Shown: positions 33,790 to 44,999, counted from the stretch's first letter. The stretch is 64,000 nt of DNA from Aquarana catesbeiana (GCF_042186555.1 NC_133334.1:20913018-20977017); one strand, 5' to 3'. The notes: a model not told the origin generated them from the letters alone. A program made the numbers and translations.

Positions 33790-34620
33790 TCACTGATTTT
33801 ACAAGAAGTCTGCACTAAGATACACGTCAGATTTTGGGCATCCTCTGCATCAAAAATGTCGTTCTTGGTGTAACACTCCCAAAGGGAAATCATGTCCAAA
33901 GGGGATGCAGACCCTGCCACTTTTCCTCATTAGAGCCCTGCAGGTGCAGCAGCTGATTGATAAATATCAAGTCACTCCCATTCACTGTGCACATGGACAC
34001 AGAGAAACAAACAGCTGTTTCTTCAGAATAACAAAAGGTCGGAATCTGCAACAGAGTTTGTTAAAATCCCTGCAATGTGCAGAGATCACCTGAGGGGGGG
34101 GGGGGGGGGTGTTTCTCAACACAAGTGATATTACTCTATAAATCTGAAGTTGCCATGCAGGTCCTTGTTGAGGCATTTCCTGTTTTAGTGTGACAACGCT
34201 CTCCCAGTTTTGAGCTCCTGCATTGTCACCTTGTCACAAACACCCCTGACTGGGACTACAGTGACTACGCACAGGCACGGTCATCTTGTGACAATTAGGA
34301 GCCCAGTTCGGGGATGTTGGGTCAATGCTGAAGCGAGTGCATGTAGACGGGAAGTGGCTGGAATAGGTGGCAGGGGATGAGCAAAGCTGAGATGCAAATA
34401 CAAAAAAAAAAAAAAAATGAAAATAAGTATTTTATGAACAAAGTATAATTGTTGATGATATACAGAGAACAGAGCAAACTAAATGGCATCCAGTTAGAGT
34501 TTAGATGTACTTTAAAATACCAGACAAATCAAATTTAGCAAAGCTCTGTGGCCAACTTATATCACAGCCGTCCAAATTGTAAGCTAATTTACTGCTAGAT
34601 ACGCCTGGGGGGGGGGGTCA
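33790..34620. other. Mixed sequence, no gene
   Basis: G runs at 34094-34109 and 34610-34617 and an A run near 34401. The rest has the texture of an old interspersed repeat, with no readable ends. Confidence 0.35.
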
Positions 34621-35100
34621 TGGTTCCAATTGGCATTTATGTGTCTCTCACAATTAAGCATCAATATTTAGGGAAGAGCATGAATAATGAATTAGCCCAC
34701 ATGTTCTAATTTGCATGCTAATCTGTGTTACTGCTGCTAAAGGTGTCATTAAATCGCTCCAAGCTGGTCTATGGAAGCAAAGTGGTGACCAGAGAGCTGT
34801 AGGAATAAATTATTATTGATTAAGTTATATCCTGGGAATGGTGACCTGTGTATATGGCCATGTAACGGCTAATAGCGGCTAAATAATACACCTGGGCTGC
34901 AAACCAGGAGTGACATGAGAAGGAGATGAAATAACACCTGAGGCCGAAAAGAAAAATATCACAGCTATAAAATCCTACAAGAAGACGGATGCTAGACTGC
35001 AGAGCGGAGAGTCTGCATGGGGACGGCTCCAGAGAGAAGGCGAGTATTGCAGCAGAAGTTGTTTTGTTATGTTACATAGCGCAGGGCTAATAATAATGTA
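34620..35100. other. AT-rich single-copy-looking island
   Basis: It is dense in homeobox/POU-like words ('taattatgcat'-type, atttgcatgctaat, ttattattgattaa) and lacks repeat matches. It is a candidate conserved non-coding element. Confidence 0.35.
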
Positions 35101-35107
35101 TCAAGCT

Positions 35108-35396
35108 GGAACAGAGAATCTTCGAATCGGCAGCACACCCACACGGAAAGTAAAGTGTAAAGTTTTTATTGAAGCATAAATATTAAAAGTACAGGCAGGG
35201 GAAATGCAGGTAGGTTGACGCGTTTCACACTAGAGAAGTGCTTTGTCAAAGCACTTCTCTAGTGTGAAACGCGTCAACCTACCTGCATTTCCCCTGCCCG
35301 TACCCATCCAGTGCTTTTAATATTTATGCTTCAATAAAGACTTTACACTTTACTTTCTGTGTGGGTGTGCTGCCGATCCGAAGATTCTATGTTCCA
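35108..35396. repeat. Near-perfect long palindrome with acgcgt motifs
   Basis: Arms 35108-35245 and 35247-35396 are nearly exact inverse complements, with one insertion of about 12 bp in the right arm. The centre reads gaagtgctttg-t-caaagcacttc. Each arm carries gaaacgcgtcaacc and, distally, caataaa. It can fold into one hairpin of about 138 bp. Confidence 0.92.
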
Positions 35397-35519
35397 TGTT
35401 TTCTGCTGCAGTGGCAGGGCGGGCACCGCACCTCACAGAAGCAACTTTGGAGTGTTACCGATTGCATCACCTGTGAGCAGCGATCTCTTTTTCTGTAGCA
35501 AACTGGAGTTGGGCTTTAA

Positions 35520-36035
35520 CCTGTGCCTGTGTAGGTTTCCTCCGGGTACTCCGGTTTCCTCCCACACTCCAAAGACACGCTGGTAGGTCCATTGCCTCCT
35601 CTCTAAATGGGTTCTAGTATGTGTATGTATGACTGTTACAGCAAAACCCTGTGAGAAGGTGTATGACAGCCTCAGCCCAGGCACTAGACTAATTTGCCTC
35701 TCAGCCCAGTCCACCCCATAAGACTGGCACTACACTAACAGTGTAGCGCAAGCTGGTGGGCACTTTTTCCGTGCTGCCCCCCCCCCCCCCCCCCCGCAAA
35801 GTGCTGCCCTAGGCCTGGGCCTTGTCAGCCTAGGCCAGGATATAGCGTTGCTGGTGGAGCCTTGAGCGGCACCTGTAATTCTTGTTGTGGGTGACAGTAT
35901 GTATAAATGTTAAGTAGGGACCTTAGATTGTAAGCTCCTTGAATGCAGGGACTGATGTAAATGTACAATATATATGTACAGCACTGCGTATATTATTGGT
36001 GCTATATAAATATCTGTAATAAATAAATAGTAATC
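35520..36035 (-). repeat. Inverted 'gcgctttaca'-type repeat fragments
   Basis: 35525-35590 is the inverse of the 'gtgggaggaaaccggagtac' block at 12335-12680. 35925-36030 carries 'agattgtaagctcctt' and 'gctatataaat', the other half of such repeats. A C run lies at 35779-35795. Confidence 0.65.
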
Positions 36036-36194
36036 ACTGCACCTAGTAATAATGGTGTGGCATGTGACTTAGCTGTCGATAAAGCGAGTTTTCACCCTCC
36101 CCACCCACTGTCTCTCATTTTTCATCTACCCCTGCTCTGTAACATTTAGGTAATTTTATAATACTTTATTTCTTATTTAAAAGAGAAGTAAGGG

Positions 36195-36435
36195 TTTTTT
36201 TTTCCGAATCATACTTACCTCGGTCCGATGCTGCATCTGTCCCATCGGCGCCTCTGCACTGAGAACCGAGCGATCGAACAACGACAGTCAGCAGCTCTGC
36301 TCTCGGGGATCTGTGAAAACCGAGCCATTGGCGATGTTCGGTGGCTCGGTTCTCAGTGCAGAGACGGCGGGGGACAGATGCAGCATCGGTCTGATGCTCC
36401 ATCCACCTAGGTAAGTATGAATCTTTAATAAAAAA
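36195..36435. repeat. Imperfect palindrome with 'ctgagaaccgag' arms
   Basis: 'catacttacct' at 36210 pairs with 'aggtaagtatg' at 36410, and 'tctgcactgagaaccgag' with its inverse at 36346-36363. Related words recur at 57690-57735. Confidence 0.75.
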
Positions 36436-36479
36436 AAAAACATTCTTTTCTTTTAGGCAGTGCTGGAAAATAATGGTGG

Positions 36480-36733
36480 CCACACAAAATATTGACACTT
36501 TGGACAATTTGGACATTTTCACTTTGGGGTGTACTCACTTTTGTTGCCAGTGGTTTAGACATTAATGGCTGTGTGTTGAGTTATTTTGAGGGGACAGCAA
36601 ATTTACACTGTTATACAAGCTGTACACTCACTACTTTACATTGTAGCAAAGTGTCATTTCTTCAGTGTTGTCACATGAAAAGATATAATAAAATATTTAC
36701 AAAAATGTGAGGGGTGTGCTCAGTTTTGTGAGA
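36480..36733. mobile_element. Tc1-like terminal fragment
   Basis: 'ggggtgtactcacttttgt' and the end 'gtgctcagttttgtgagata' followed by ctg are familiar from the terminal untranslated region of vertebrate Tc1-like elements. The transposase part is absent. Confidence 0.65.
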
Positions 36734-36737
36734 TACT

Positions 36738-36980
36738 GGGTTTTATTTACTAAAGGCATAGCCACTTTGCACTACAAGTGGACCTGGAGGTGCAGTCGCT
36801 GTAGATCTGAGGGGGGGCATGCAAGGAAAATAAAAAACTGCATTTTTGCTTGTACATGATTGGATGATAAAATCAACAGAGCTTCCCCTCATTTCAGATC
36901 TTCCCCTCAGATCTGCAGCGACTGCACTTCCAAGTGCACTTGTAGTGCAAAGTGGATTTGCCTTTAGTAAATCAACCCCA
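36738..36980. mobile_element. 'aatccactttgca' palindromic MITE, copy 3
   Basis: Same structure as 16302 and 17572, inserted directly against the Tc1-like end. A TA microsatellite (36982-37002) abuts its right side. Confidence 0.78.
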
Positions 36981-37029
36981 CTATATATATATATATATAT
37001 ATAAATCAGATTTGAAAAATATATGCATG

Positions 37030-37670
37030 TACTTCTTTGGATGGCCAGAAGAGGGCACACTATGCAAGATATAACAGAAAAATGTACAGCATGTATCCTG
37101 TTGCAAAAATATCAAATAAATATTGAGGTTCACTTGACAATAAACAGTATTGATTATACAAACAAGTACTTTGTGGAACGCTATAGACACCTTGCCTTGC
37201 CATGTTTGTTAGTTGTATTCTGCTTGAAATATTTTTTTTTTTTCTCCAAGGGAGAATATTACCACTACATAGGAAAGACAGTTAAAAAAAATAAAAATTA
37301 AGGTAACACAAAAGAAATGCAAAATTTGTATGCAATATAAGGAGCAACAATGTTATTACAGCAGTGAGCAGAATAGGCAATTTGCAACCAAATAACAGGA
37401 CATGCTAATTGCCTTAGATGAAGTAACAAGATTCCACCAAGTCAATCAGTGACCGGATTACAGGGGCCACAGACAGAACAGAATGAATGGTTATTAGATG
37501 AGGGGAGGATTCAGACTGCTCATAAACATTTTAAGAGACTCAGCCAGTTTAATTGGATGATGTGGGACGGCCATCACACAGCAATGAAATTAGAAAAGAT
37601 GAAGCACTGAGCAATAAAAAACAATTTTTCCCAAAGCACCGACTTCATTCCTATACATGGAGGTTGAATT
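37030..37670. other. Single-copy-looking island
   Basis: No repeat ends. 37395-37640 is of mixed composition and could be a conserved non-coding element. No coding. Confidence 0.35.
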
Positions 37671-37671
37671 A

Positions 37672-38033
37672 AGCCGGTCATACATGGATCGAAATTTGCA
37701 GGTGCCGATTGACTTCTGAACAACCGCTCTGATGGATTTTCCCCGCTCGATTAGAGCCACAGGCTATAGTTTGCAGCACTGATCAGTGTATTCTGATGGC
37801 AGGGAAGTCTCTCCACTGTGAGAATATAATATCTCCATGGGAAGGACCCCCCCTCCCCCTCCACATCAAATGTATGGACGGGGGAATTGAGTCTTTTTTT
37901 TTCACCACCTGCCGAGCGTGACCGGACTTCTTCCGGTTATGCCTACGCCCCCTGTCGACCTGTGCTGTGATTAGACGCAGGACGGGTTTGGTAACAGATT
38001 TCAGCCAATACTTTTGGCTGACCGTGTTGACCA
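37672..38033. repeat. Repeat fragment with 'catacatgg' start
   Basis: 'aagccggtcatacatggat' is a typical opening of short inverted-repeat elements. No matching right end; a C run near 37846. It continues after the inserted element at 38424. Confidence 0.4.
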
Positions 38034-38041
38034 GCTGCGCC

Positions 38042-38415
38042 CATAGCTCCCAACTGTCCCGGATTTCGAAGGACTGTTCTAGATTTGGAGCAATGTCCCT
38101 CTGTCCCTCATTCCTCCTCATTTGTCCCTCATTTTGGTCTGATCTATATAGATGTTTATAAAATGCACTTTTTATCTATCAAAAAGTGTTTTCCAGCGCT
38201 AAACCTTTCATCTGATTTCTAAATTGCTGTATTTGTAAATTCCAAAAGCCGATATAAAGGAATAGTAGTGGTAAAAAAGCACTTGTGGGATTAACCAATC
38301 TTGTTTTTTTTGTACAATTCTCCTTTAAGGGGGCGTGGCCAGGGGTGTGTCCTATGCCTGCATACTTTTGATGATAGGTGTCCCTCATTCCCATCTCAAA
38401 AAGTTGGGAGGTATG
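38042..38415. mobile_element. 8-bp-TSD MITE, 'cat.cctcccaact' ends
   Basis: A perfect 8-bp duplication GCTGCGCC (38034-38041 and 38416-38423) flanks catagctcccaact and, inverted, catacctcccaact (13 of 14). No frame. hAT-like by TSD length. Confidence 0.85.
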
Positions 38416-38663
38416 GCTGCGCCCAATCACACCACGGGGTTCTATGTTTACACAGGAACAGCGATCTGGCTGTTTCTTCTACCTGAAAAGCGTGGAGAAA
38501 AAAAACAGCCAGATCAGTAAGTAAAAGCAGCACATAGTCACACACATTACACTTGGTGGGCACACGGTAACCCCTCGATTGACCCCGACATGTTAACCCC
38601 TACACAGCCAGTGTCATTAGTGGCAGTGTACAGTATTATCACTGATCACTGTATTAGTGTCAC

Positions 38664-38942
38664 TAAAGCCTAGTACACATGGGCTGAATGTGTATAGCAG
38701 CCAATCCGACAGAAGACGGCCGTTCGGCCTGTTTCTGTTGAAGGCTCGTGACCGAAAAAGGGCTGCCGACTGGCTCCCGGTTGGCTGAGAGTGCTGGCCA
38801 GAGTGTTCTGGCAGGGGGCCATCCCCGTCAGAATACAGTAGAACAGCAGGGAAGATCGCTGTACCAACATCGGCTTCGACCAGAGCTGTCAGGTTTTTTT
38901 TTTTCGTTCAACCCAGCGGGTTGTGTACATACAAGGCGTTAG
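38664..38942. mobile_element. TWA-type MITE with 'gcctagtacaca' end
   Basis: It begins agcctagtacacatgg and ends tgtgtacatacaaggcgt, an imperfect inverted pair, within 'agtgtcactaa/ttagtgac' sequence. A partial copy lies at 14665-14790. Confidence 0.5.
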
Positions 38943-39044
38943 TGACCCTTCCAGCCAGTGTCTGTTAGTGCCAGATTGTCCGCCGCCCTATCACAGTCCC
39001 GCTATAAGTCGCCAATCACCGCTATTACCAGTACAGCATCTATA

Positions 39045-39385
39045 GCTGTGTAAATTCCAGTATTTATATCAAAGTTTGTAGACTCCAATTAATATAAATT
39101 TATTGTTTTTTTTTTTTTTTCTTCCAAAGCCATGCACATAGCGGAATACATTTTGACCTAAATTTTTGAAGACATTTGATTTTTTTTTTTATTGGATATG
39201 TTTTATAACAGAAAGTAGAAAACATTGTTTTTTTTTCTTTGAAAATTGTTGGTCTTTTTCCATTTACATAATAAAAAATGCAGTGGTGATCAAATACCAC
39301 CAAAAGAAAGCTCTATTTGTGTGAAAAAGAAAATGATAAAAATTTCATTTGGGTACAATGTTGCATGACCATGTAATTACCAGTT
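39045..39385 (+). repeat. 'Tatagacgct' interspersed repeat, copy 2
   Basis: It shares 'gtggtgatcaaataccacc', 'tataacagaaagtagaaaa' and 'ctatagctgt' with 59600-59930 in the same orientation and 13640-13935 inverted. Confidence 0.75.
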
Positions 39386-39389
39386 AACC

Positions 39390-39767
39390 GCAAACCGCCG
39401 TAGCTGTACGTCGGCACTTTGACGTAGAATACCGGGGTTATGGAAGCAGACACCATAACCCCGGTATTTTTTGCAACGGCGGGCGATCCTCTTTAAGCTA
39501 AAAGTGTTCTCTGCAACGGATTTGCCGCATGATCACTTCTATCAGCGGCGAGAGAGGTGCCCCCCCCCTCCCGTCACGCTCTGGTCTTCTCCGCCGGTAG
39601 CGGCAGAGACGATCGGGTCCTTTCCCCTCAGTAGCATGGAGCCGAGTGAGGGAAAGATCGCCCCCACTCAGCTCCATAACACTGGGTGACGCAAGCGATG
39701 GCAAATGTCACTTCGGCCCAATGGTCTTAAAAGGGAAATTTTTTTTTAAAGACGTTTAAAAAAAAAC
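39390..39767. repeat. CpG-rich repeat with perfect 16-bp stem
   Basis: AATACCGGGGTTATGG (39428-39443) pairs exactly with 39453-39468 across a 9-nt loop. The rest is CpG-rich repeat-like sequence. Confidence 0.7.
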
Positions 39768-40533
39768 TTCGCCAATGGAGATTTTTAAGTGCCAAAGTTT
39801 GTCGCCATTCCACGAGCGGGCGCAATTTTGAAGCATGACAAGTTGGGCATCAATTTGCTCGGCATAACATTATCTTTCACAATATAGAAAGAAATTGGGC
39901 TAACTTTACTGTTGTCCTATTTGTCTTATTTTTTAATTCAAAAAAGTGTACTTTTTCCCAAAAAATTGCGCTTGTAAGACCGCTGCGCAAATATGGTTTG
40001 ACATAAAGTATTGCAACGCTTGCCATTTTATTCTCTAGGGTGTCTGGAAAATATATATATAAAATGTTTGGGGGTTCTAAGTAATTTTCTAGCAAAAAAA
40101 AAAATTATTTTAATTTGTAAACAACAAATCTCAGAGAGAGGCTCGGTCCTTAAGTGGTTAAACGTCGCCAGTGGAGATTTGTAAGTGCCAAAGTTTGCCG
40201 CCATTCCACGAGCAGGCGCTATTTTGAAGCATGACATGTTGGGTATCAATTTGCTTGGCGTAACATTATCTTTCACAATATAGAAGAAAAGTGGGCTAAC
40301 TTTACTGTTGTCTTATTTTTTAATTTTAAAAAAAGTGTATTTTTTCCCCAAAAAAATTGCGTTTGTAAAACCGCTGAGCAAATACGGTGTGACATAAAGT
40401 ATTGCAATGACCGCCATTTTATTCTCTATGGTGTATGAAAATATATATATATAATGTTTGGGGGTTCTAAGTAATTTTCTAGCAAAAAAAAAATATTTTA
40501 ACTTCTAAGCATCAAATCTCAAAAAGAGGCTTA
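39768..40533. repeat. Tandem duplication of a 385-bp module
   Basis: 39768-40155 and 40165-40533 align along their length (for example 'attccacgagc.ggcgc.att', 'acattatctttcacaatata', 'atgtttgggggttctaag'). Divergence looks near 10-15%. An inverted, partial third copy is visible at 55530-55690. Function unknown. Confidence 0.85.
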
Positions 40534-40962
40534 TGGGGCGTACACACGGTCGGACTTTTCGACCGGACTGGTCTGACGGACGCCGACGGACCAAATTCGG
40601 CGGATCGTGTGTGGGCTTCACCGGACCTTCAGCAGACTTTTACCAGTCGCAAATCTGACGGACTTTAGATTTGGAACAGGCTTCAAATCTTTACGTCGTA
40701 ACTCCGCCGGACCCAGAAATCCGCTCGTCTGTATGCTAGTCCGATGGACAAAAAACGACGCTAGGGCAGCTATTGGCTACTGGCTATCAACTTCCTTATT
40801 TTAGTCCGGTGTACGTCATCACGTACGAATTCATCGGACTTTGGTGTGATCGTGTGTAGGCAAGTCCGTTCGTTAGAAAGTCCGTCAAAAGTCCGTCGAA
40901 AGTCCGCTGGAAAGTTTGTCGGACCAGTCCGGTCGAAAAGTCCGCCCCGTGTGTACGCGGCA
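40534..40962. mobile_element. Harbinger-like MITE (TTA duplication)
   Basis: TTA at 40531-40533 and 40963-40965 surrounds tggggcgtacacacgg and, inverted, tgccgcgtacacacgg. Subterminal 'gtccgtcgaaaagtccg' words are repeated. It interrupts the end of the second module of the tandem duplication, so it came later. Confidence 0.72.
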
Positions 40963-41019
40963 TTAAGTGGTTAAAGTAGCGCAGTGCTGAATAGCAAAAA
41001 AATGCCCTGCTCATGAAGC

Positions 41020-41650
41020 GGGTAAGTGGTTAATCACAGAATGACTTGAGTAGCAATAATATATTTACATTTTTTTTTAAATAATTTTTACTATTTATTT
41101 AACAAAAGCTGTATTCGTTAAAGAAAGAAATTTATTCAGCCACCCTCTAATTTGTTGAGGAACTAGAAGTGTCAGCATGCTTCCTATACAGAACATCAAA
41201 TCATTTCCTGTGCTTTAATTCACTTTTATTCTGACTTTCCTCTATACAAGTAAAAATCCTCTGGAAGGCACAGAGCTGGCAGTTAATTCTATCCAAGCGG
41301 AGTTTTCTATGATTTATCAGATCTGCACACTGCAGAAATCGTATGTGTGAATAAAATGTGTTGTGCAAACTGGCATATTTTATCTGGGTGTAAGGACGCG
41401 ATTCCCCTCAGCTCCTCGGTGTCTGCCAGCGCACAGCTTCTGCGGTCACATTTTGTATGCATGTGGCATGGACTGCAAGTGCTAATTTTAAATCATCTCA
41501 TGCAGAAAAACGTCAGGATAGAATACATATTTCCAGCGATATGATCATGCCCCGAGGAGCACCATGTGCTCATGGTTCTACATATTAAAAAAAAAATTAT
41601 ATCTAGTTCAAGGATAACGGGCAATATCTTCAACACGTTCATTTGGCCAC
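41020..41650. other. Single-copy-looking island
   Basis: 41270-41560 has no repeat matches and includes several AT-rich factor-like words. No credible coding. Possibly conserved non-coding. Confidence 0.35.
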
Positions 41651-41720
41651 TTTATGAGCAATGCCAAATGTTTGGCACGGGTAGGTTTGTCATCAAGATA
41701 TCACGATATACGCAGTTTTA

Positions 41721-41992
41721 GGCTCAGGTTAACACCTAAGACGGATCCGTCTCACAGCAGGGGGTGCGGTGCGTCCCGGTTCACTGTCTCAGGTCCGATT
41801 TCAGCCCCAAATTTTGGGTTGAATTCGCACCTGAAACGAACCAAAAGACGCACAGCATTTTTTCTGCAAAACGCACCGGACCTGCTGCGGAGATATGTGA
41901 ACTGACTCCATAGAGAGCCGGTCAAAATCTCCTGCTATTGCAAATTGGATGCAGGGATCTCGCATCCAATAAGCAATGGTGTGAACCCAGCC
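41721..41992. mobile_element. TTA-flanked 'ttcacac' MITE
   Basis: TTA at 41718-41720 and 41993-41995; ends GGCTCAGGTTAACACC and, inverted, GGCTGGGTTCACACC. Confidence 0.6.
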
Positions 41993-41997
41993 TTAAG

Positions 41998-42350
41998 CCT
42001 CGTACACACCATCGGACCTGTGACTTTTGTCCGAAGACGTGTGCCTGGATTAGATTCACACAGGAATCGCACCGCATTCTTGCGCACATCGTATGCGATG
42101 TCTGTGCAGTGCGATTTGTGCCATACAAAATTTTGTATGGCTGAAATCGCACCGCATCTGCACCGAAATGGTGCAGGACCCTTTTTTTCTCCCGCACCTG
42201 AATTGCGTTGCATGGTGTTCACAACCGTGCAATAAGATTCTGGCAATCTGTTTTGGGGTGTCGTTATGATAACATTGGCAGCCACAGCAGATCGCATGCC
42301 GTGCCATTGCTTAGAGTGCGATGCGGAGAAATTAGAGGGAACTGAGACTT
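41998..42350. repeat. CpG-rich repeat fragments
   Basis: It starts 'cctcgtacacaccatcgga', as in Harbinger-like MITEs, then gives 'gaaatcgcaccgcatctg' and similar words. An inverted pair 'tacaaaattttgta' lies at 42123-42136. Overlapping frames on both strands are by-products of this symmetry. Confidence 0.5.
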
Positions 42351-42351
42351 A

Positions 42352-42669
42352 GCCCTGGTTCACAATGGAGCGATTTGGCATGCGATTTGACGTGTCAAAT
42401 CGCATGCCAAATTGGCGGCAATTGGCCAGCAATGGCACCGTCCGAATCGGTGCAACGCCGCATTTGTGGCACCACACCGATTCCCAAAAGTAGTTTCTGA
42501 ACTACTTTTGGCGACTTCTGGGTGCGATTTCTATAGACATCTTTGCAGAAACCCGCACAGATGTCTCTGAAATCGCCCCCGAAGTCGGGACTGACATGCG
42601 GGAATGAAATTGTGTGAGTTCAGCTGAACTCACGCGATTTAATTCCCGCTGTCAGTGTGAACCTGGGCT
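42352..42669. mobile_element. 'gccctggttcaca' MITE with perfect 18-bp hairpin
   Basis: The ends TAGCCCTGGTTCACA and TGTGAACCTGGGCTA are inverted. Near the left end an 18-bp perfect stem (42373-42390 with 42395-42412) closes on a 4-nt loop. Confidence 0.7.
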
Positions 42670-42671
42670 AA

Positions 42672-42978
42672 GGGCCGGTTCACACTAGATGCGGTGAGAA
42701 TTCACAGCATATTCTCTGCAAATCCGCACCGCATCTAAATGCGAACTGATTGCGAAGTGTATGTTAACTTAACGACACCCGGCAATCAGTTTGCAAAACA
42801 CCCATGCGATCTGATTCTGGTGCAGACAAAAAAAAAAAAGGGGGCACGAGTTTGGTCCGCGTGCGAATTCAGTCATACAGTCTGTATGGCTGAATTCGCA
42901 TTGCACAGATTTCCGCACAGCAATGTAGTGCGAATCACTTGCGATGTCTAGCATTGCACTAGTGTGAACCTGCCCATA
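42672..42978. mobile_element. 'gccggttcacactag' MITE
   Basis: Left gggccggttcacactag pairs with ctagtgtgaacctgccc at the right. It abuts the previous element almost directly. Confidence 0.65.
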
Positions 42979-42989
42979 GGGCTCATTCT

Positions 42990-43780
42990 CTTGTACGGCT
43001 ATTATAGCCACCCCTCCGAAAAGCAATCTTTGGTTGATATTTTTCAGACAGCATTTGACAGGTTTAATGCTCAAAATTCTGACCCACCTCGCCGCAACCA
43101 CATGCCTTGGGATTGGAGGGCAGCCCATTAAATTGAATGGGCAGTACCGCTCGCCGCATGCAGCATGGCATTTAATTCTTGCCAAGTCCGTGATGCTTTG
43201 CGTACAGCCCTAAGAGGCTGCATTTTTGGGTTTAGGTGAGCAGTCGGTGGGGGGGGGGGATGCAGTAAAAATATGACTGGACTGCCTGCTTTATAACCCC
43301 ACCCCCTCCTCCTGGCTGCCCATATGAACGAGCCCTTACTGAAAACATGAACAGGCTGCACTCTTTGTAGGTAAAAGGCAGAATGCACTGGAGTCAGTTG
43401 ATGGTGTCAGTCATGTTGCAGTAATTGCATATAGTTGTATGCATCTGTCAGTGCCTCAGATGTTCCCTGCTCTATGGAGAGGTACCCTCAGCCCAAACAT
43501 GAAAATATTCCATTTAAAGGGCCTCAGAGGACACATAATACCTGACACGTGACTCCATTTTTACAAATAGGTGCATTTTTTTGGTTTACTTGTTTACTTA
43601 TTCAAATAAATCATGTCATCTGCACAATCCTCTGGGTCTTGTTTGATTCCTATTACTTGTTTTTTCCATTGCCTGGGATGCTATAGGCTTGTAAGGATTA
43701 GAGGGATCAGTTGGTTGTGATCTTTCCTACTGTAGCAGATTTTCTGAATACAGGGAGCACCTTCTGTTTTTTTTTCTAAT
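42990..43780. other. Mixed sequence, no gene
   Basis: 42990-43340 is repeat-like with a G run at 43250-43259; 43340-43780 shows nothing recognisable. Confidence 0.35.
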
Positions 43781-43785
43781 TTTAA

Positions 43786-44095
43786 AGCTGAACTCGGGGC
43801 AAACAAGCTTTCATTGAAATATATATTTCTAATTTTCATATAAATATTTTCCTCAGTAGCCACACAAGATATAATTCCACTTTGTGTCCAGCAAACACCT
43901 TTTCAAATCAAGATGTTACCATATAAAAGTAGCAGTGATATCATCACTGTGCTGTACATAGCCTGTACTGAGATCAGAGCTGTGGGAGGGATCCAGCAGG
44001 CTCCACCCACTACAGGCTGCCTGCAGAAAACTACAGGAGGGGGTGGAGACAAGACCAGTCACTGTGCACAAGGAGAGAGAGCAGAGCTGTGGGAG
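43786..44095 (-). mobile_element. Truncated TTAA-type MITE
   Basis: It starts AGCTGAACTC after TTAA (43782-43785). Its interior ('cactgtgctgtaca', 'cagagctgtgggagg') is the inverse of 16850-17244. The distal end is lost at the junction with the hairpin at 44123. Confidence 0.65.
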
Positions 44096-44122
44096 GGGCC
44101 CAGCATGCTAGGTGCGCTTTGG

Positions 44123-44305
44123 GTGCGCGGTGTGCCACTACTTGTATTGGCATGGGGCAGGGTCACCAGGTGACGTCATCTGGAGGCCCGCCCCTGATGA
44201 CGTCACCACCCGGGGCATGATGGGCGGTGAAGTCATAAGGGGCGGGCCTCCGGTGATCCCGCCCCATGCCAATATAAGTAGTGGCACACCGCGCACCCAG
44301 CATTA
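44123..44305. repeat. GC-rich inverted repeat with TGACGTCA words
   Basis: The left arm from 44128 (gtgcgcggtgtgccactact) is matched by the inverse at 44235-44300, with one 14-bp insertion in the left arm. The spacer carries tgacgtca-like words (44171 and 44198). Confidence 0.85.
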
Positions 44306-44329
44306 GAGCGGGAGAGAGTGCTGAGTTAA

Positions 44330-44990
44330 CATCGGAAGAACAGAGGGAGAAGACAATGGAGAAGACCCGGAAAATAAGCGAGAAGATAGCAGAGAAGACC
44401 CAGCAGAGGCAGAAGACAGCGGACAGAGGGAGAAGAACCGGAGAGGGCTAGAAGACCCGGAGAGGGGAGAAGAACCGACAGAGGCTGAAGACAGCGGACA
44501 GAGGGAGAAGAACCGGAGAGGGCTAGAAGACCAGGAGAGGGGAGAAGAACCGACAGAGGCAGAAGACAGCGGACAGAGGGAGAAGAACCGGAGAGGGCTA
44601 GAAGACCCGGAGAGGGAAGAAGAACCGACAGAGGCAGAAGACAGCGGATAGAGGGAGAAGAACCAGAGAGGGCTAGAAGACCAGGAGAGGGGAGAAGAAC
44701 CGACAGAGGCAGAAGACAGCGGACAGAGGGAGAAGAACCGGAGAGGGCTAGAAGACCCGGAGAGGGAAGAAGAACCGACAGAGGCAGAAGACAGCGGATA
44801 GAGGGAGAAGAACCAGAGAGGGCTAGAAGACCCGGAGAGGGGAGAAGAACTGACAGAGGCAGAAGACAGCGGACAGAGGGAGAAGAACCAGAGAGGGCTA
44901 GAAGACATCAGCAGAGAGCGGAGAAGACCCGGAGAGGGGAGAAGAACCAGCAGAGGCAGAAGACATCAGCGGAGGAGGCAGGAGAGCCGG
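44330..44990. repeat. 75-bp purine-rich minisatellite (about 9 copies)
   Basis: Units contain 'accgacagaggcagaagaca', 'gcggacagagggagaagaac' and 'gagggctagaagacccgg'. Alternating variants hint at a 150-bp higher-order unit. The 25-residue periodic frame on the minus strand is a by-product (75 = 3 x 25). Confidence 0.88.
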
Positions 44991-44999
44991 AGCTGCCTT

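Noticed and set aside
41922..42307. Overlapping frames of 83-120 residues on both strands
   Set aside because: They arise from inverted 'gaatcgcac' words in MITEs; no coding signature.
44303..44908. 201-residue Ser/Leu/Pro frame
   Set aside because: 25-residue periodicity equals the 75-bp minisatellite unit.
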